The notes below the pieces were generated by a model. The model did not search any database. It was not told the origin of the DNA and worked only from the letters and a program-made list of their open reading frames with translations. Of a stretch of DNA of 64,000 bases, positions 1 to 10,763 are shown piece by piece. Origin of the DNA: Streptomyces qinglanensis. GTDB lineage: Bacteria > Actinomycetota > Actinomycetes > Streptomycetales > Streptomycetaceae. The translations under genes were made by a program, and so were the position numbers. The stretch lies in the NCBI RefSeq assembly GCF_900111245.1, contig NZ_FOGO01000007.1:62001-126000 (forward strand), in the 5' to 3' direction. The stretch's first letter is position 1; every line of letters begins with the position of its first letter.

Positions 1-550
1 CAAGAAGATCGCACCCACCGTGGTGACCATCGACAAGACCAAGGACTGGCAGAAGTCCCTCGAACTCACCGCGGAGGTGCTGGGCCGCGGCGACCGGGCC
101 GACGCGTTCCTGAAGCGCTACCGGTCCCGGACGGCCGCGCTGAAGAAGGACCTCGGCCCCCGGGCCGGAGCCAGCGTCTCCGTCGCCCGCTACTCGGCCA
201 AGGGCACCGCCGTCATGCAGCAGGGCGTCTTCATCAGCGACGTGCTGGCCGACCTCGGCTTCGAGAGGCCCGGCCTTCAGCAGCGCAAGGGCGAGGGGCA
301 CTCCACCCCGATCAGCGACGAGAACCTCGAGAAGATCGACGCCGACTGGCTGTTCATCGGCACCCTCTCCCCCACCGGGCCGGACGCCGACCTGCTCGAC
401 GAGCTGACCGGCAAGCCCGCCTACCGGCAACTGGACGCGGTGCGCGAGAAGCACGTGACCGAGATCGACGGCTCGAAGTGGACGAGCCTGGGCGGTGCCA
501 AAGCCGCCCTCTCGGTGCTCGGCGACATCCGGAAGGCCATGGCCGAATGA
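1..550 (+). CDS. Iron-siderophore ABC transporter substrate-binding protein (3' part)
   Basis: Only the C-terminal 182 residues are present; the reading frame enters from the left edge at base 2. The sequence resembles the C-terminal lobe of FepB/FhuD-type (PF01497) periplasmic-binding lipoproteins: a long helix rich in charged residues, then a VARYSAKG strand, a stretch ending ISDENLEKIDADWLF, and a closing helix. Such proteins capture ferric siderophores outside the membrane and deliver them to an ABC permease. The stop codon overlaps the start of the dihydroxybenzoate dehydrogenase gene (ATGA), so uptake and synthesis genes are probably co-transcribed. The signal peptide, lipobox and permease genes would lie outside the window. 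That the ligand is the catecholate made by the next genes is inferred from context. Confidence 0.85.
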   Translation, partial: KKIAPTVVTIDKTKDWQKSLELTAEVLGRGDRADAFLKRYRSRTAALKKDLGPRAGASVSVARYSAKGTAVMQQGVFISDVLADLGFERPGLQQRKGEGHSTPISDENLEKIDADWLFIGTLSPTGPDADLLDELTGKPAYRQLDAVREKHVTEIDGSKWTSLGGAKAALSVLGDIRKAMAE

Positions 551-1371
551 CCGCCGCGGACGAACTGGCGGGCCGGACCGCCCTGGTGACCGGGGCCGGC
601 CGGGGCATCGGCGCCGCGGTGGTACGGGAACTCGCCGCACGCGGGGCCCGCGTCGTGGCGACCGACCTGGACCCGGACGGGGTCGCGCGACTGGCCGCCC
701 ACCACCCGGACCGGGTCACCGCACGCACCCTGGACGTCACCGATCCGGCCGCCGTCGACGCGCTGCTGGCCGAGACGGCGGACCTGTCCGGACCCCTCGA
801 CATCGCCGTCAACGTCGCCGGGATCCTGCGCACCGCGCAGGTCCTGGAGTTGAGCGACGCGGACTGGGCGGCCACCTTCGCCGTCAACACCACCGGCGTG
901 CTGCACGTCTCGCGCGCGGCGGGCCGGACCATGGCCGAGCGGGGCAGCGGCAGCATCGTGACCGTGGCCTCCAACGCGGCGGGCATCCCGCGCACCGGGA
1001 TGGCGGCCTACGCCGCCTCAAAAGCCGCCGCGGTGATGTTCACCAAGTGCCTCGGACTGGAGCTGGCCGCCCGGGGCGTGCGCTGCAACACCGTCTCCCC
1101 CGGCTCGACGCGGACCGCCATGCAGCGCGCCGCCCGGCGCTCCGCGTCCGGAGCCCGGGCGCAGGACGAGGACGGGCACCAGAGCACGGCGGACGGCGAA
1201 CAGCGGGCCGTGCAGGGCGATCTCGCCGCGCACCGCACCGGCATCCCGCTGGGCCGGATCGCCGAGCCGGAGGACATCGCGGAGGCCGTCGCCTTCCTCG
1301 TCTCCGACCGCGCCCGCCACATCACCCTGCACGACCTGTACGTCGACGGCGGCGCCACCCTGCGGGCCTGA
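547..1371 (+). CDS. dhbA: 2,3-dihydro-2,3-dihydroxybenzoate dehydrogenase (SDR family)
   Basis: A 274-residue short-chain dehydrogenase with the NAD-binding TGAGRGIG motif near residue 17, NVAG in the middle, and the catalytic YAASK near residue 157. It should oxidise 2,3-dihydro-2,3-dihydroxybenzoate to 2,3-dihydroxybenzoate with NAD+, the last step of the aryl cap of catecholate siderophores (EntA/DhbA role). The ATG at 547 overlaps the preceding stop by four bases; longer in-frame extensions run into the upstream gene and are rejected. It is somewhat longer than EntA (about 250), mostly from a charged insert before the GRIAEPEDIAEAV segment. The SDR fold is certain; the substrate is assigned from the surrounding isochorismate synthase, isochorismatase and DHB ligase. 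Confidence 0.88.
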   Translation: MTAADELAGRTALVTGAGRGIGAAVVRELAARGARVVATDLDPDGVARLAAHHPDRVTARTLDVTDPAAVDALLAETADLSGPLDIAVNVAGILRTAQVLELSDADWAATFAVNTTGVLHVSRAAGRTMAERGSGSIVTVASNAAGIPRTGMAAYAASKAAAVMFTKCLGLELAARGVRCNTVSPGSTRTAMQRAARRSASGARAQDEDGHQSTADGEQRAVQGDLAAHRTGIPLGRIAEPEDIAEAVAFLVSDRARHITLHDLYVDGGATLRA

Positions 1372-1413
1372 CCGGCCGCCCGGACCGTACCCGCCACTCT
1401 CCTGGGAGAACCC

Positions 1414-2639
1414 ATGTCTGCCCCACTGCGCGAACGTCCCGCCCCCGCCTCCCGGTCGGGGCCGGCCGCGCTGCCGTACCCCGCACACTCGCCCGGCGCC
1501 GCCACCGCTCTGCTGGAGGACTACCGGCCCGGCACCGACCGGCTGCTGGCCACCCCGGAGCGCACCCTGCTGGCACGGGGGACGTCCGCGCAGGTGCCGC
1601 ACGACAGCAGGCCGCTGCCGCAGCGCGTGCGGCGGCTGCTGGAGGCCCGGCGGCAGGCGGGCGAGCCGGCTCCCCTCGTGGTCGGGGCGCTGCCCTTCGC
1701 GCCCGACGCGCCGCCCGCGCTGGCCGTACCGGAACAGGTGCGCTGGGCACCGCCGCTGCGAGAGGACCCGCAGACGGTACTGCCGATGCCGGATCAGGAG
1801 ACCGGCGGCGGCTGGCACGTCCGCGAGGTGCCCGGCGCCGAGCGGTACGGCGCGGCGGTGGCCGCCGCGGTCGCCCGCCTGCGGGCGGGCGAGCTGGAGA
1901 AGGTGGTGCTGGCCCGCGCCCTGGACCTGACCGCGCCGCACGAGCCCGATCTGCGCGCCATGCTGCGCAGGCTGGCCCACCGCGACCCGGCCGGATACAC
2001 CTTCGCCGTCCCCAGCGGCCCCGGCCGCACGCTCGTGGGCGCCAGCCCGGAACTCCTGGTCGCCCGGCGGGACGGACGCCTGACCGCCAACCCGCTGGCC
2101 GGATCGGCGCCACGCAGCAGCGACCTCGCCGAGGACGTGCGGCGGGCCGCCGCACTGCTGGAGTCCCCCAAGGACCTGCACGAGCACGCCGTCGTCGTCG
2201 ACGCCGTACGGCAGGCCCTGGCGCCCTTCTGCACCCGCCTGCTGGTGCCCGGCAAACCCACCCTGGTGCGCACCGCCGCCATGTGGCACCTGTCCACCAC
2301 CGTCTCCGGGGAGCTGGCCGAACCGGCCGCGACCGCGCTGGACCTGGCCACCGCGCTGCACCCCACCCCCGCCGTCTGCGGAACCCCGACCGCAGCCGCG
2401 CGGAAGCTGATCGCGTCCTGCGAACCGTTCGACCGGGGTCCGTACACCGGCATGGTCGGCTGGCAGGACGCACAGGGGGACGGCGACTGGGTGGTGACGA
2501 TCCGCTGCGCCGAGGCCGAGGGCAGCCGGCTGCGCCTGTTCGCGGGTGCCGGTGTGGTGGCGGACTCCTCGCCGCAGGCGGAGACCGCCGAGACCGAAGC
2601 GAAGTTCCGCACCTTCCTGGACGCCGTGGGAGCCGCCCT

Positions 2640-2643
<4 letters not shown>
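1414..2643 (+). CDS. dhbC: Isochorismate synthase
   Basis: A 409-residue chorismate-binding-family enzyme (MenF/EntC/DhbC) that converts chorismate to isochorismate to feed siderophore synthesis. Visible signatures are LEKVVLARAL (with the Lys that activates water in EntC), VGASPELLVAR (with the general-acid Glu), NPLAGSAPR, HEHAVVVDAV, and the C-terminal CGTPTAAARKLI and YTGMVGW blocks. A GGGAGAA ribosome site sits just before the ATG. Its 3' end overlaps the next start (GTGA), so it is translationally linked to the ligase. MenF of menaquinone synthesis is the main alternative, but the immediate DHB neighbours make siderophore supply far more likely. Confidence 0.93.
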
Positions 2644-4367
<1,724 letters not shown>

Positions 4368-4380
4368 AAGGCCCTCGAAC

Positions 4381-5058
4381 ATGGCACTCCCCGCCATCGA
4401 CCCCTACCTTCTGCCGACCGCGGACGAACTGCCCGCGAACCGGGCGTCCTGGCGCGCGGACCCCGCGCGCGCCGTGCTGCTCGTCCACGACCTGCAGCAG
4501 CACTTCCTCAGCGCCTTCCCGACCGGCCGGCAGCCGCTGATCGGCATGCTCGGCAACACCGCGCGGCTGCTGACCGAGTGCCGCCGCCTGGGCGTGCCCG
4601 TCGTCTACTCGGCGCAGCGCGGCGGACAGTCACCCGAGGAGCGCGGGCTGCAGGCCGACTTCTGGGGGCCCGGCGCCGCCGACACCCCCCAGGCCCTCGC
4701 CGTGCCGGCGGCCGTCGCCCCCGCGGCGGGCGACCGGGTCCTCACGAAGTGGAAGTACAGCGCGTTCGTGCGCACCGACCTGGCCGAGCTGCTGCACCGC
4801 TCGGGCCGCGACCAGTTGGTGATCGCCGGGGTGTACGCGCACATCGGTGTCCTGGTGACCGCCTGCGACGCCTGGATGCGGGACATCCAGGCGTTCGTCG
4901 CCGCCGACGCGGTGGCCGACTTCTCCCGCGCGGACCACCGGGCGGCGCTGCGCTGGGCCGCGGGCCGCTGCGCGGTCGTCAGCACCACCGAGACGCTCGT
5001 CGGCGACCTCGCCGAACCCGCCGCCCGCCCGGCGTCCACCGACCACACGGAGGTCTGA
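4381..5058 (+). CDS. dhbB: Isochorismatase (EntB N-terminal-domain type, stand-alone)
   Basis: A 225-residue isochorismatase that hydrolyses the vinyl-ether of isochorismate to 2,3-dihydro-2,3-dihydroxybenzoate and pyruvate. VHDLQQHF supplies the catalytic Asp, KWKYSAF the Lys, and GVYAHIGVLVTACDAWMRDIQ the substrate loop. The position occupied by the nucleophilic Cys in other cysteine-hydrolase-fold members is not Cys here, as in PhzD-type isochorismatases, which use non-covalent chemistry. Unlike EntB and Bacillus DhbB, the protein ends right after this domain; the aryl carrier domain is encoded by the next gene. It starts 13 bases after the ligase stop with a GAAAGG-type ribosome site. Confidence 0.92.
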   Translation: MALPAIDPYLLPTADELPANRASWRADPARAVLLVHDLQQHFLSAFPTGRQPLIGMLGNTARLLTECRRLGVPVVYSAQRGGQSPEERGLQADFWGPGAADTPQALAVPAAVAPAAGDRVLTKWKYSAFVRTDLAELLHRSGRDQLVIAGVYAHIGVLVTACDAWMRDIQAFVAADAVADFSRADHRAALRWAAGRCAVVSTTETLVGDLAEPAARPASTDHTEV

Positions 5059-5062
5059 ATCC

Positions 5063-5290
5063 ATGCCCCTCACCCCCGAGCAGATCCGCCGGGACGTCGC
5101 CGCCGCCCTCGGCGAGGACCCCGCGGACATCCCCCTGGACGGCGACCTGGTCGACCACGGCCTGGACTCGGTGCGCCTGATGACGCTCCTGGAGCGCTGG
5201 CGCCGCGACCACGGAGTGCGTGCGGACTTCGCCGACCTGGCCGAGACACCCGCCATCGAGGCGTGGGCTCCGCTGCTGGGGGCCGCATGA
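5063..5290 (+). CDS. Free-standing aryl carrier protein
   Basis: A 75-residue acyl-carrier-type protein with the phosphopantetheine site GLDSVRLM (Ser near residue 36). It should carry 2,3-dihydroxybenzoyl as a thioester from the DHB-AMP ligase to the condensation domain of the NRPS encoded next. In EntB and in Bacillus DhbB this domain is fused to the C-terminus of isochorismatase; here it is a separate polypeptide beginning 4 bases after the isochorismatase stop. Its own stop overlaps the NRPS start (ATGA). The function as ArCP is inferred from position and from the lack of any other carrier for the aryl unit. Confidence 0.88.
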   Translation: MPLTPEQIRRDVAAALGEDPADIPLDGDLVDHGLDSVRLMTLLERWRRDHGVRADFADLAETPAIEAWAPLLGAA

Positions 5291-8200
5291 CCCTCCTGTC
5301 CCACGCCCGCTCCGCCGCCCCGGCGGGCGGCACCGCCACGGGTGCGGACGAGACCGCGCTGCCGCTGACCGCCGCGCAGCAGGGCATGTGGTACGCGCAG
5401 GCCCTCGATCCGCTGAGCCCGGCCCAGAACACCGCGGAGTGCCTGGTGGTCGACGGGCCGCTCGATCCCGTGGTGTTCGATGAGGCGCTGCGCCGCGTGG
5501 TGGCCGAGACCGACGCGCTGCGGGTCCGGATCGAGGACACCCCGCAGGGGCCGCGGCAGGTCCTCCGCCGCACGGTGGAGGCGCCGCCGGCCGTCCGCGA
5601 CCTGCGCCGCGGCGATGTGCCCGCCGCCGAGCGGGAGGCCGAGGCGTGGATGCGCGCGGACCTGGCGGAGCCCTGCGACCTGGCGGCCGGCCCGCTCTTC
5701 CGGCACGCCCTCCTCCGCGTCGGCGACCACCGGTGGCTGTGGTACCAGCGCGTGCACCACCTGGTCATGGACGGCTACGGCCACGCGCTGCTGGTGCGGC
5801 GCACCGCCGAGGTGTACACCGCGCTGGCCGACGGGCGGGAGCCGGCGCCGTCCGGCTTCCGGCCGCTGGCCGACCTGGTCGCCGAGGAGGAGCGGTACCG
5901 CTCCTCCGACGCGTTCCGGGCCGACCGCGACCACTGGCGCAGCGCCTTCGCCGACCGGCCCGGAGCACCCCGGCTCGCGGGCCGGGACGCGCTGCCCGCC
6001 CGGACGTTCCACCGCAGCACGGCGCGGCTGGGGCCGGAGGCGACGCGAAGGCTGCGGGAACTCGCCGACCGGCTGGGCGCCACCTGGCCCGATCTGCTGA
6101 TCGCGGCACAGGCCCTCTACACCTCTCGGGCGACGCTGCGCGAGGAGGTGGTGCTCGGCGTGCCGATGATGGGCCGGATGGGTTCGGCCGCGCTGCGGAT
6201 ACCCGGCATGGTGATGAACGTCCTGCCGCTGCGGCTGACCGTGCGCCCCGGGGACTCCTTCGCGGAGCTGGTGCGGCAGGTGGTGCTGGGTGTGCGCGGG
6301 ATACGCGGACACCAGCGCTACCGGTACGAGGACATCCGCCGCGACCTGGGGCTGTTGGGCGAGGGCCGGGGACTGGTGGGGCCGCTCGTCAACGCCATGC
6401 CGTTCGACTACGGGGTGGAGCTGGCGGGCACGCCGGTTGCGGCCCGCAACCTGTCGGCGGGACCGGTGGAGGACATGACGGTCAACATCCACGACCGTGC
6501 GGACGGGCGCGGTCTGTGTGTGGACCATGACGGGAACCCGGCGCTCTACTCCGCGGCCGAACTGGCCGCGCACCAGCAGCGCTTCCTGGGGCTGCTCGAC
6601 CGGCTGACCGAAGCGGACCCGCACCGCCCGCAGTCCGACCACTCGATCGCCACCCCGGCCGAGGAGGCGCTGGTCGTCGAGGAGTTCAACCGGACCGACC
6701 ACGCGGTGCCCGCCACCACGCTGATCGGCCCGATCGAGGCGCAGGCCGCCCGCACCCCGCGGGCGACGGCCCTGGTGCACGGCGCGACGACGCTGACGTA
6801 CGCACAACTGGACGCCCGCGCCAACCGGCTGGCCCGGTATCTGGGCACACGGGGCGCCGGGCCGGGCGCCGTGGTGGCGGTGTGCCTGCCGCGCTCGGCC
6901 GACCTGGTGGTCACCCTGCTGGCCGTGCTCAAGGCGGGTGCCGCTTATCTGCCGCTGGACCCGGACCATCCGGCGGCCCGCCTCGCTCTCATGCTGGAGG
7001 ACGCGGCGCCGGTGTGCGCCGTCACCGACCACGCGGACCGGCTCCCGGGGGAGGCCGGAACCCCGCGGGTCGTCCTCGCGGAACTGGCGGAGGAGGCGCT
7101 GGCGGCCCATCCGCCGGTACCCCCGCCCCGTCCGCTGACGCCCTCCCACCCGGCGTATGTCATCTACACCTCCGGCTCCACCGGCCGGCCCAAGGGCGTG
7201 GTCGTCCCGCACGGTGCGATCGACAACCGGCTCCGCTGGATGCAGCACGCCTTCCCGCTGACCGGGGAGGACCGGGTGCTGCAGAAGACCCCGACATCGT
7301 TCGACGTGTCCGTGTGGGAGTTCTTCTGGCCGCTGCGGGAGGGCGCCGCGCTGGTCGTCCTGGAGCCGGGCGGCCACCGCGACCCGGTGCGGCTGGCGGG
7401 GACGATCCGGCAGGAGCGCGTCACCGTGTGCCATTTCGTGCCGTCGATGCTCCAGGCGTTCCTGAGCGAGCCGCAGGCAGCCGAATGCGGCGGTCTGCGC
7501 CGGGTGTTCTGCAGCGGCGAGGCACTGCCCCGGCAGACCGCGCGCGCCTGCGCACGGGCACTGCCGGACGTGGAACTGCACAACCTGTACGGGCCGACCG
7601 AGGCGGCCGTCGACGTCACCCACCACGCCTGCGCACCGGACGGCGACGGACCGGTGCCGATCGGCCGGCCGGTCTGGAACACCCGCGTGTACGTGCTGGA
7701 CGCGGCGCTGCGCCCGTGTCCGCCGGGGGTGCCCGGAGAGCTGTACCTGGCGGGCCGGCAGCTCGCCGACGGCTATCTGAACCGCCCGGAGCTGACCGCG
7801 GAACGCTTCGTCCGGGCGCCTGCGCCGAACGCGACGCCCGAGCACGGCCGTCCGCCGGAGGCCAGGATGTACCGCACCGGTGATCTGGCCCGCTGGACCG
7901 CGGACGGGGAGCTGATGTACCTGGGCCGCACCGACGACCAGGTGAAACTGCGCGGACAGCGCGTGGAACTCGGCGAGGTGGAGGCCGCCTTGGCGGCGCG
8001 GCCCGGAGTGACGGGCGCCTGCGCCGTGGTCCGCGAGGACCGGCCGGGTGCGCAGCAGCTCGTCGGCTATGTGACCGGCGGGGCCGATCCGCAGGCCGTC
8101 CGCGCCGCGCTGGCCGGTGAGCTGCCGGAGCAGTTGGTGCCGTCGGCCGTGGTCGCCCTGCCGGAGTTCCCGCTCGGGCCCAGCGGCAAGCTGGACCGGC

Positions 8201-9270
8201 GGGCACTGCCCGCGCCGGTCTTCGGGGCGGAGGCGGACGACGTGCGGCAGCCGTCCGGGCCGCGCGAGGAGGCGCTGGTCCGGCTGTTCTCCGAGGTGCT
8301 GGACGTGGCGCGGGTGGGTCCCGACGACGCGTTCTTCGACCTGGGCGGCACCTCGTTGCTCGCCGTGCGGCTGGTCGCCCGCATCCGCGAGGAACTCGGG
8401 GCCGAGCCCGCGGTCGGTGCGCTGTTCGAGGCGCCGACACCGGCCGCCCTGGCCGCACGTCTGCAGGAGCCCGCGCCCGGCGCCGGGGACGCGCTGGAGG
8501 TGGTGCTGCCGCTGCGCGCCTCGGGCCACCGGCCGCCGCTGTTCGCCATTCATCCGGCCGGCGGTCTGGCCTGGTGCTACGCAGGGCTGGCCGCCCGGCT
8601 CGGCCCCGACCAGCCGGTGTACGGCATCCAGGCCCGCGGGTTCGCCACCGGGGAACCGCTGCCCGGCTCCCTGCAGGAGCAGGCGGCGGACTACGCCGAC
8701 CGGATCCGGGCGCTCCAGCCGCGGGGCCCCTACCGGCTGCTGGGCTGGTCGGTGGGCGGGGTCCTGGCACACACCGTGGCCGTACTGCTCCAGGAGGGCG
8801 GAGCGCAGGTCGATCTCCTCGCGCTGCTGGACGCGTTCCCCGCCGAGCAGTGGCGACAGCGGCCCGCCCCCGAGGAAGGGGACGCGCTGACGGCGGTGCT
8901 GCGGATGGCGGGCGTCGACCGTACGACCGAGCGGGACCGCGCGGACGTGCTGGCCGCCCTGAGCCGGGCGGGCAGTCCGCTGGCCGGGCTCGGCGACCGC
9001 ACGCTGGAGCGGATCGTCGATGTGGTGCCCCACCACGCCCGGTCGATGCGCGAGCACCGGCACCGGGTCCACACGGGGGACGTGCTCTTCTTCACCGCGG
9101 CGGCGCCCCGGGCCGAGGACTGGCTGACCCACCGGGCCTGGCAGCCGCATGTCACCGGAGCGGTCGAGAACCACGACCTCGACTGCACGCATCCGCGTCT
9201 GCTGCGGGGCGCGCACCTGGAGACGGTCGCGGCGACGCTGGCGGACCGGATCGCACGGCTGGCGCGCTGA
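5287..9270 (+). CDS. EntF-like nonribosomal peptide synthetase (C-A-PCP-TE), predicted serine-activating
   Basis: A 1327-residue single-module NRPS. Order: condensation domain (about 25-450, HHLVMDG at 157-163), adenylation domain (about 470-960, YTSGSTGRPKG, YGPTEAAVD, YRTGD, LGPSGKLDR), carrier domain (DLGGTSLL, Ser near 1023) and thioesterase (GWSVGG, Ser near 1154; LLDAFP Asp; CTHPRL His near 1301). The A-domain pocket residues I read by motif alignment are D-V-W-H-F-S-L-V-D-K, the serine code of E. coli EntF; length is also close to EntF (1293). It should condense DHB with serine and, through the TE, cyclotrimerise DHB-Ser to an enterobactin-like trilactone. Bacillus DhbF is dimodular, so EntF is the closer model. 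The ATG overlaps the carrier-protein stop. Confidence 0.93.
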   Translation: MTLLSHARSAAPAGGTATGADETALPLTAAQQGMWYAQALDPLSPAQNTAECLVVDGPLDPVVFDEALRRVVAETDALRVRIEDTPQGPRQVLRRTVEAPPAVRDLRRGDVPAAEREAEAWMRADLAEPCDLAAGPLFRHALLRVGDHRWLWYQRVHHLVMDGYGHALLVRRTAEVYTALADGREPAPSGFRPLADLVAEEERYRSSDAFRADRDHWRSAFADRPGAPRLAGRDALPARTFHRSTARLGPEATRRLRELADRLGATWPDLLIAAQALYTSRATLREEVVLGVPMMGRMGSAALRIPGMVMNVLPLRLTVRPGDSFAELVRQVVLGVRGIRGHQRYRYEDIRRDLGLLGEGRGLVGPLVNAMPFDYGVELAGTPVAARNLSAGPVEDMTVNIHDRADGRGLCVDHDGNPALYSAAELAAHQQRFLGLLDRLTEADPHRPQSDHSIATPAEEALVVEEFNRTDHAVPATTLIGPIEAQAARTPRATALVHGATTLTYAQLDARANRLARYLGTRGAGPGAVVAVCLPRSADLVVTLLAVLKAGAAYLPLDPDHPAARLALMLEDAAPVCAVTDHADRLPGEAGTPRVVLAELAEEALAAHPPVPPPRPLTPSHPAYVIYTSGSTGRPKGVVVPHGAIDNRLRWMQHAFPLTGEDRVLQKTPTSFDVSVWEFFWPLREGAALVVLEPGGHRDPVRLAGTIRQERVTVCHFVPSMLQAFLSEPQAAECGGLRRVFCSGEALPRQTARACARALPDVELHNLYGPTEAAVDVTHHACAPDGDGPVPIGRPVWNTRVYVLDAALRPCPPGVPGELYLAGRQLADGYLNRPELTAERFVRAPAPNATPEHGRPPEARMYRTGDLARWTADGELMYLGRTDDQVKLRGQRVELGEVEAALAARPGVTGACAVVREDRPGAQQLVGYVTGGADPQAVRAALAGELPEQLVPSAVVALPEFPLGPSGKLDRRALPAPVFGAEADDVRQPSGPREEALVRLFSEVLDVARVGPDDAFFDLGGTSLLAVRLVARIREELGAEPAVGALFEAPTPAALAARLQEPAPGAGDALEVVLPLRASGHRPPLFAIHPAGGLAWCYAGLAARLGPDQPVYGIQARGFATGEPLPGSLQEQAADYADRIRALQPRGPYRLLGWSVGGVLAHTVAVLLQEGGAQVDLLALLDAFPAEQWRQRPAPEEGDALTAVLRMAGVDRTTERDRADVLAALSRAGSPLAGLGDRTLERIVDVVPHHARSMREHRHRVHTGDVLFFTAAAPRAEDWLTHRAWQPHVTGAVENHDLDCTHPRLLRGAHLETVAATLADRIARLAR

Positions 9271-9332
9271 CCGCCGCGCGCCTCGCCCGGCGGACGCCCT
9301 CGCTCATGGCGTCCGCCGGGCGGGGCGGTCAG
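9267..9332. terminator. Bidirectional terminator between NRPS and esterase genes
   Basis: A perfect 15-bp inverted repeat (arms 9284-9298 and 9308-9322, 9-base loop) lies between the convergent genes. A second pair of 9-bp arms (9267-9275 and 9324-9332) encloses it and contains both stop codons: TGA of the NRPS on the left and TGA of the esterase on the right. GC-rich stem-loops without a U-tract are usual terminators in streptomycetes. Confidence 0.75.
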
Positions 9333-10627
9333 CGGTCGCCGCGGGCGAGCAGTTCGACCAGGCCGTCGGCGAGTTCGGTGCGCCAGCACAGGTAGTCGTG
9401 GCCGCCGTTGAACTCGCGGTGGACCGCGTCCGCGTACCCGGCCGCGGCCAGGGCGTCGCGCAGTCGGCGCGCCGCGGGCAGCGCCACCCACTCCTGGGTG
9501 CCGAAGGAGAGCCGGAAGCGGATCGGAAGCCGGGGTCCGGCGGCGATACGGCCGGTCAGCCACTCCGCCGACGGTCCGTCGGGCCACCAGAAGGAGCCCG
9601 ACTGTGCGAGCACGTTGCCGAACCGGTGCGGTGCCCGGAGCGCGGCGTAGGCGGCGGTGAGCCCGCCGAGGCTCTGTCCGGCGACGAGTGTCCGCGCGGG
9701 GTCGTCGGTGAGCGGCAGCAGGGTGGCGGCCCACGGGAGCAGTTCCCCGGCGAGGAACGCGGCGAACGCGGGGCGGCAGGTCAGCTCGCGCCAGCGGGTG
9801 GCGGCGTCCACCGAGTCGGGGAGCACCGCGGCCAGCGGCGGGATGCGACCGTCGGCGACGAGGTTGTCCAGCAGGTGGGCCAGGCCGAGGCGTGGCTGCC
9901 AGTGCTCCCCGTCCAGCAGCACGAGGACGGGGAGGCCGGTGTCCGGTGCGGACGCGTTGTCGGGCGCGGCGGGACGCCGGTCGCCGGGTGGCGGCGCGTA
10001 GAGCCACACCCGGCGGGCGCCGCCCAGGTGCGCGCTCGGGAGCGTGTGTTCGGTCACCGTGCCGCGGGCCACCCCCGGCCGGGGCAGCCAGTCGTCGGCC
10101 GCGGGCGCGGCGGGGAGTTCGGCGCAGGAGACCGGCTCGCCGCTCCAACGCGCCGGAAGCGTGTGCGGGTTGTGCGGATCGGTCCGGCGGGTGCGGCGCA
10201 GCCAGGGCCAGTAGGCGGGGTCCTCGGGCGCGGGGCCGCCCCCGTCGTCCACGTGGAAGACGTAGGTGCCGCGCCAGTCGTCGCGCAGCCGGACCGTCCA
10301 GTGCCAGATGTCGGTACCTGGCGCCCGGGTCATGAGGTTGCCCTCGGGGGCGCGCGGATCGGTGAGTTTGTTCGGCAGCACCTGTACGGCGCGGGTGGCG
10401 GGGCTGCCGCGCCACAGAAACGTCACGGCACGGTGCTCGGGACTGCCGTGGGGGTCCGGGGCGAGGAGGGGCGTGCCGCGGCGGCGGACACCGGCCCAGA
10501 AGTCGGCGGCGGAGGCGGGCCGCCGGGGCAGTGGGACGCCCGGCTCGGGGAGCCGGGGCACCGGCTGGGGGCGGGGCAGGCGGGGCGGTCGGTGCGGTGC
10601 GCCCTCGGGAGGGGCGAGCGGGGTCAT
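9329..10627 (-). CDS. fes: Enterobactin esterase-like (Fes family) alpha/beta hydrolase
   Basis: A 432-residue protein with the two-part Fes architecture: an N-terminal beta-sandwich-like region (to about 200; FLWRGSP, WHWTVRL, YVFHVDD) and a C-terminal esterase-D-type hydrolase with LLDGEHW, the nucleophile GQSLGG, and the catalytic His in NGGHDYLCWR. Fes enzymes hydrolyse the serine trilactone of ferric enterobactin in the cytoplasm to release iron, which fits an EntF-type product. ATG at 10627 is preferred (GGAG 9 bases upstream); a TTG start 20 codons further out overlaps the start-proximal regulatory region. It diverges from the propeller gene, with an iron box between them. Confidence 0.88.
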   Translation of the reverse strand: MTPLAPPEGAPHRPPRLPRPQPVPRLPEPGVPLPRRPASAADFWAGVRRRGTPLLAPDPHGSPEHRAVTFLWRGSPATRAVQVLPNKLTDPRAPEGNLMTRAPGTDIWHWTVRLRDDWRGTYVFHVDDGGGPAPEDPAYWPWLRRTRRTDPHNPHTLPARWSGEPVSCAELPAAPAADDWLPRPGVARGTVTEHTLPSAHLGGARRVWLYAPPPGDRRPAAPDNASAPDTGLPVLVLLDGEHWQPRLGLAHLLDNLVADGRIPPLAAVLPDSVDAATRWRELTCRPAFAAFLAGELLPWAATLLPLTDDPARTLVAGQSLGGLTAAYAALRAPHRFGNVLAQSGSFWWPDGPSAEWLTGRIAAGPRLPIRFRLSFGTQEWVALPAARRLRDALAAAGYADAVHREFNGGHDYLCWRTELADGLVELLARGDR

Positions 10628-10688
10628 GGGCGGGAGCTCCGAGGAGACGCGGGGTGCCGTCGGAGGGCGACACCCCTGGGGATGCAAG

Positions 10689-10707
10689 TTAGGTAAGCCT
10701 AAGCTAA
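10689..10707. promoter_or_regulatory. Iron box (DmdR1/IdeR-type operator)
   Basis: The 19-mer TTAGGTAAGCCTAAGCTAA matches the actinobacterial iron-box consensus TTAGGTTAGGCTAACCTAA at 16 of 19 positions, by my own comparison. It sits between the divergent esterase and propeller genes, about 60 bases from each start, so one dimeric repressor site could control both under iron-replete conditions. The siderophore operon's own promoter is outside the window. Confidence 0.85.
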
Positions 10708-10763
10708 GTTACCTCTCGTCCGCCCCGCCCACGAGGCGGACCCGTCGAGGAGAACGAGGCTGC

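Noticed and set aside
495..2639. Upstream extension of the DHB-AMP ligase frame
   Set aside because: The frame is open for 700 codons but overlaps the dehydrogenase and isochorismate synthase genes and is Arg/Pro-rich; GTG at 2640 with a 4-base overlap is the natural start.
4630..9216. Very long open frame (1528 codons) on the minus strand
   Set aside because: It lies antisense to the NRPS and isochorismatase genes; the translation is Arg/Gly/His/Gln-rich without domains. Long shadow frames are expected opposite real genes in such GC-rich DNA.
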